Below are positions 61,031 to 64,000 of a stretch of 64,000 nt of DNA, in pieces. The stretch comes from Adhaeribacter aquaticus DSM 16391 (GTDB lineage: Bacteria; Bacteroidota; Bacteroidia; Cytophagales; Hymenobacteraceae). The position numbers were made by a program, and so were the translations under genes. Numbering within the stretch: position 1 is the stretch's first letter; each line of letters starts with the position of its first letter. The stretch lies in NCBI RefSeq assembly GCF_000473365.1, contig NZ_KI421517.1, positions 2,754,895 through 2,818,894 of the forward strand, in the 5' to 3' direction. The notes beneath the pieces are model-generated. The model saw nothing but the letters and a program-made list of their open reading frames with translations. It was not told the DNA's origin and made no database searches.

Positions 61031-63463
61031 ATGTTGTACAACTACCTGAAGATTGCTATTCGGATTTTATCGCGGCACAAGGGTTTTTCCTTTATCAATA
61101 TTGCCGGATTAGCCATTGGTCTGACGACCTGCTTACTTATTAGCTTATTTGTGTGGGATGAAAAGCAGTTTGATCAGGAGATACCGGAGGGAGAATTGAT
61201 TTATAGAATTTATAATAAGAGCCAAGGGGAACTGGGAGGCGAAAATAATATGGCTATGGTGCCACCTGTTTTTGCCCCAACGCTCCGGCAAGAATTTCCG
61301 GAAATAGCTACCACTGCCAGACTCTACAACATAAATACGAAAGAACTTTTAGAGGCCGGCAATATAAAGCTTTACGAAGAAGGCGGCGTTTTAGCAGAGC
61401 AAAGTTTTTTAGATATTTTTCCACTAACCTTCAAGTATGGGAATGGTGATCAGGCCTTAACAGATTCTAAATCCATTCTTATTTCGACAACACTATCCGG
61501 TAAGTTGTTTGGTACTATCAACCCGGTTGGTAAAACAATTGCTATCAATAAAGAGGCTTATCAGGTAAAAGGAGTGTACCGGAACAACCCTAAATTTCAT
61601 TTGCAGACTAGCTATCTGCTTCCTTTGGCGGTATTGGAAAAGGAAATATCAAAAGAGCGGATGCAAAGCTGGCGCTGGCAACAATTTTATACCTATACCA
61701 AACTTAAAGAAAGCACGAATGTACAGCCTTTACAAGCTAAATTTCAGCAATTAGTTTTGATGCGAGGTCAGGCATTTGATAAAGACGAAAAATTTGATCT
61801 GGTACCATATTTCCAACCCTTGCAGAATATCCATTTGCATTCTTCCAACTTTAAATATGATATAGCTATACGGGGCAACATCACTTATGTAAAAGCCTTG
61901 TCCATTATTGCACTGTCTATCCTACTGATTGCATGTTTTAATTTTGTGAATTTGGCTACTGCTAAATCATTACAAAGAGCAAAAGAAGTTGGCGTTCGGA
62001 AAACAATTGGCGCTAATCGGAAGCAACTTATTCTGCAGTTCTTAGCCGAAACCATACTGCTTACTTTTATCAGTACCATAATAGCTGTCGGGCTAACCTA
62101 CCTGGCCCTGCCTTGGCTAAACCAGTTTACAGACAAGCAAATAAATTTTCCAATACTGTCAACCCCTATTATCGCGCTGTTTTTAATGCTGTTAAGTACA
62201 TTGGTGGGTGTTTTAGCGGGTATTTATCCAGCTATAATTTTATCAGGTTTTAAGCCGGTTAAAGTCTTAAAAGGCAGGTTTGTAATTGCAGACGATGGCG
62301 TTAGTAAAAATCTTTGGTTGCGGCATAGCTTAGTGGTGGTACAGTTTGTCTTATCCGTGTTGCTTATTATCAGTGCTTTGGTGGTTTACCGGCAAGTGAC
62401 TTACTTGCACGAGAAGGATCTTGGATTTAACCAGAACCAAATCATGTTCTTCCCTATGCGGGGAGATAATATGGTAAAGAATTTTGAAGCTTTTAAAACA
62501 GAGTTAAAACGAATACCTGGTGTGAGCTCAGTTTCTATTGGTTACGGCTTTCCCGGCGACCTTACGGCCGGCGACAATATTTTTGTGCCGCAAAATGGAG
62601 AGCTAAAAAACTTTGGGGTAACCCAGTTAATGGTAGACCATGACTACATCAGAACTTTAGGGATACAGGTAATCTCGGGACGGGATTTTTCTAAAGAATT
62701 AAAAACTGATCAGGATCATGCTTTTATTATTAATGAAACTGCAGTAAAAGAACTTGGTTTTAATACCCCGGAACAGGCCCTGGGTAAACCCCTGGCTTGG
62801 GATGCCTGGAGTTCTGATGGAGATTCTTTGAAGAAAGGAAATATTATTGGGGTAGTAAAAGACTTTCATTACAAAAGTTTATTCGAGAAAGTACAGCCTA
62901 CTATATTACAAATTTATCCTTCAGCTTATTGGAAAGTGGCTGTAAAAATAACAGGGCAGAGTATTGGTAATTCGGTAAGCGGCGTGGCCGAAGTATGGAA
63001 TAAATTTTCGCCGGAATACCCGTTGGAGTATAACTTTCTGGACCAGAATTTTGACCAGATGTACCGGGCGGAAGATAAGTTAAAATCTCTGCTTTGGACT
63101 TTTACAATTGTTGCCATTTTTGTTGCCTGCCTGGGTTTATTTGGCTTGGCCGCCTATGCCGCCGAACGGCGGAAAAAAGAAGTGGGCATCCGCAAAATTC
63201 TAGGTGCTGATATAGCGGCTATTGTAGCCTTACTCTCGAAAGATTTCTTAAAACTGGTTTTAATCTCTACGGTAATTGCTTTTCCATTGGCCTGGTATGC
63301 TATGCAGCAATGGCTGCAAGATTTTGCCTATCGCATTCCTATGCCAGTCTGGTCTTTTATGGCTGCCGGTTTAGTGGCTGTAGTAGTGGCTTTTTTAACG
63401 GTTGGATACCAGGCAGTAAAAGCGGCTGTAGTAAATCCGGTTAATTCTTTGCGCAGCGAATAA
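61031..63463 (+). CDS. FtsX-type ABC permease, large (MacB-like), no. 5
   Basis: The 810-residue paralogue is separated from the first four by the reversed serine hydrolase gene. Coupling segments are RAKEVGVRKTIGANRKQLILQFLAE and RKKEVGIRKILGADIAAIVALLSKD. The second differs from the RTKEIGIRKVLGAS of permeases 2-4, marking a more distant branch. The first periplasmic part starts after a WDEKQFDQEIPEGELIYRIYN segment where the others have DELSYD. It probably heads a second transcript with permease 6, which begins 56 bases later. Confidence 0.92.
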   Translation: MLYNYLKIAIRILSRHKGFSFINIAGLAIGLTTCLLISLFVWDEKQFDQEIPEGELIYRIYNKSQGELGGENNMAMVPPVFAPTLRQEFPEIATTARLYNINTKELLEAGNIKLYEEGGVLAEQSFLDIFPLTFKYGNGDQALTDSKSILISTTLSGKLFGTINPVGKTIAINKEAYQVKGVYRNNPKFHLQTSYLLPLAVLEKEISKERMQSWRWQQFYTYTKLKESTNVQPLQAKFQQLVLMRGQAFDKDEKFDLVPYFQPLQNIHLHSSNFKYDIAIRGNITYVKALSIIALSILLIACFNFVNLATAKSLQRAKEVGVRKTIGANRKQLILQFLAETILLTFISTIIAVGLTYLALPWLNQFTDKQINFPILSTPIIALFLMLLSTLVGVLAGIYPAIILSGFKPVKVLKGRFVIADDGVSKNLWLRHSLVVVQFVLSVLLIISALVVYRQVTYLHEKDLGFNQNQIMFFPMRGDNMVKNFEAFKTELKRIPGVSSVSIGYGFPGDLTAGDNIFVPQNGELKNFGVTQLMVDHDYIRTLGIQVISGRDFSKELKTDQDHAFIINETAVKELGFNTPEQALGKPLAWDAWSSDGDSLKKGNIIGVVKDFHYKSLFEKVQPTILQIYPSAYWKVAVKITGQSIGNSVSGVAEVWNKFSPEYPLEYNFLDQNFDQMYRAEDKLKSLLWTFTIVAIFVACLGLFGLAAYAAERRKKEVGIRKILGADIAAIVALLSKDFLKLVLISTVIAFPLAWYAMQQWLQDFAYRIPMPVWSFMAAGLVAVVVAFLTVGYQAVKAAVVNPVNSLRSE

Positions 63464-63519
63464 AATCATAAAGTTACAATTTCTACCACGCTAATAATTT
63501 CTAAAAAAGCATTAAATCT

Positions 63520-64000
63520 ATGTTTTTCAACTATCTCAAAGTCAGCATCCGGAATATCCTAAAATATAAGGTGTTTTCTTTTATTAATGTTTTTGGGTTG
63601 GCTGTTGCCATGTCGGTTTGCATGCTAATTATGCTCATGTTGGCAGATCAGAAAAGCTATGACCAGTTTCATAAAAAGCAAGACCGGATTTACCGCATTC
63701 TTTCTTTAAGAACAGTGAGTAGCCAGCCTTCTGCTACCTCCTCTTTTCCGGTAGCCACGGCTTTAAAGGCAAACTATCCGATAGTGGTGGAAGCCACCAG
63801 GTTGGTATCGGGAGTGGGTGGAGATGCTGTTTATAACCGCAAAGCAGTAGAAATAAAAGGCTTTTTTGCAGATGCAGCGTTTTTCAAAATATTTGACTTT
63901 GAGCTGGAAAATGGAAACAAAATAACGGCACTTACTTCGCCTAACACCATGGTTATTACAAGTAAAGTGGCTAGGCAGCTTTTTCGCGACGAAGACCCGA
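63520..64000 (+). CDS. FtsX-type ABC permease, no. 6 (cut by window end)
   Basis: The ATG at 63520 opens a frame that runs to the window edge (160 codons). It reads MFFNYLKVSIRNILKYK, then a first membrane helix (FINVFGLAVAMSVCMLIML), DQKSYDQFHKKQDRIYRI and the start of the periplasmic domain with NTMVITSKVARQLF. These match the N-terminal ends of the five complete permeases nearby. The rest lies beyond the window. It is 56 bases after permease 5 and probably co-transcribed with it. Confidence 0.9.
   Translation, partial: MFFNYLKVSIRNILKYKVFSFINVFGLAVAMSVCMLIMLMLADQKSYDQFHKKQDRIYRILSLRTVSSQPSATSSFPVATALKANYPIVVEATRLVSGVGGDAVYNRKAVEIKGFFADAAFFKIFDFELENGNKITALTSPNTMVITSKVARQLFRDEDP

Overview
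The window looks like a chromosomal segment of a Bacteroidota bacterium, most likely order Cytophagales and close to Hymenobacteraceae such as Adhaeribacter. This placement is inferred from gene content and style, not from a marker gene. The support is: TonB-linked outer-membrane barrels with carboxypeptidase-like N-terminal domains, a type IX secretion sorting domain on a xylanase, many lipoproteins, large multi-PAS histidine kinases, arrays of FtsX-type permeases, AT-rich spacers and TAnnTTTG-type promoter elements. No rRNA, tRNA, CRISPR array, insertion sequence or phage gene was seen.

Layout. 1-6.8 kb: two paralogous small exported helical proteins flank a soluble multi-PAS histidine kinase and its response regulator. 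The regulator appears broken by a one-base insertion. A GNAT acetyltransferase and an Mpo1-like membrane protein follow. 6.8-12.2 kb: a TonB-receptor-like barrel with a glycine-rich insert, a DUF4142 lipoprotein and an Fpg DNA glycosylase. 11.5-19.2 kb: a hemicellulose block with a Nudix-fold regulator (catalytic motif lost, AraR/NrtR-like) divergent from an aldose-1-epimerase lipoprotein and a GH51 arabinofuranosidase. An AlkC-like DNA glycosylase and an OsmC protein come next, then a GH10 xylanase with sorting domain and a polysaccharide deacetylase. 19.8-31 kb: a PepSY-like small exported protein behind a textbook Bacteroidetes promoter, an M1 peptidase, a hybrid membrane histidine kinase, an NPP-type phosphodiesterase, a PQQ dehydrogenase with an inserted cytochrome c domain paired with a Tat-exported TIM-barrel protein, and a serpin lipoprotein.

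31.3-34.9 kb: a His-rich small protein, a ZnuD-like TonB receptor and a small lipoprotein, plausibly a metal-uptake unit. 35-42.4 kb: a signalling operon of two giant multi-PAS kinases, one with two complete transmitter modules, and a single-domain receiver; the two kinases share a near-duplicated PAS and kinase module. 42.8 kb: a MOSC protein.

43.4-64 kb, the most notable part: an NtrB/NtrC-like pair (sigma-54 activator) is divergent from a membrane-fusion protein, one MacB/LolD-type ATPase and a run of six large FtsX permeases, the last cut by the window edge. A toast-rack-like exported protein sits between two of the permeases. A good sigma-54 promoter match (GG-N10-GC) lies upstream of the fusion protein gene, with a 15-bp direct repeat just upstream as a candidate activator site. 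A class-C-like serine hydrolase is inserted in reverse orientation before the fifth permease. One ATPase serving several non-identical permeases under a dedicated sigma-54 two-component system is the best candidate here for an under-described system. No TolC-type outer-membrane channel was found in the window.
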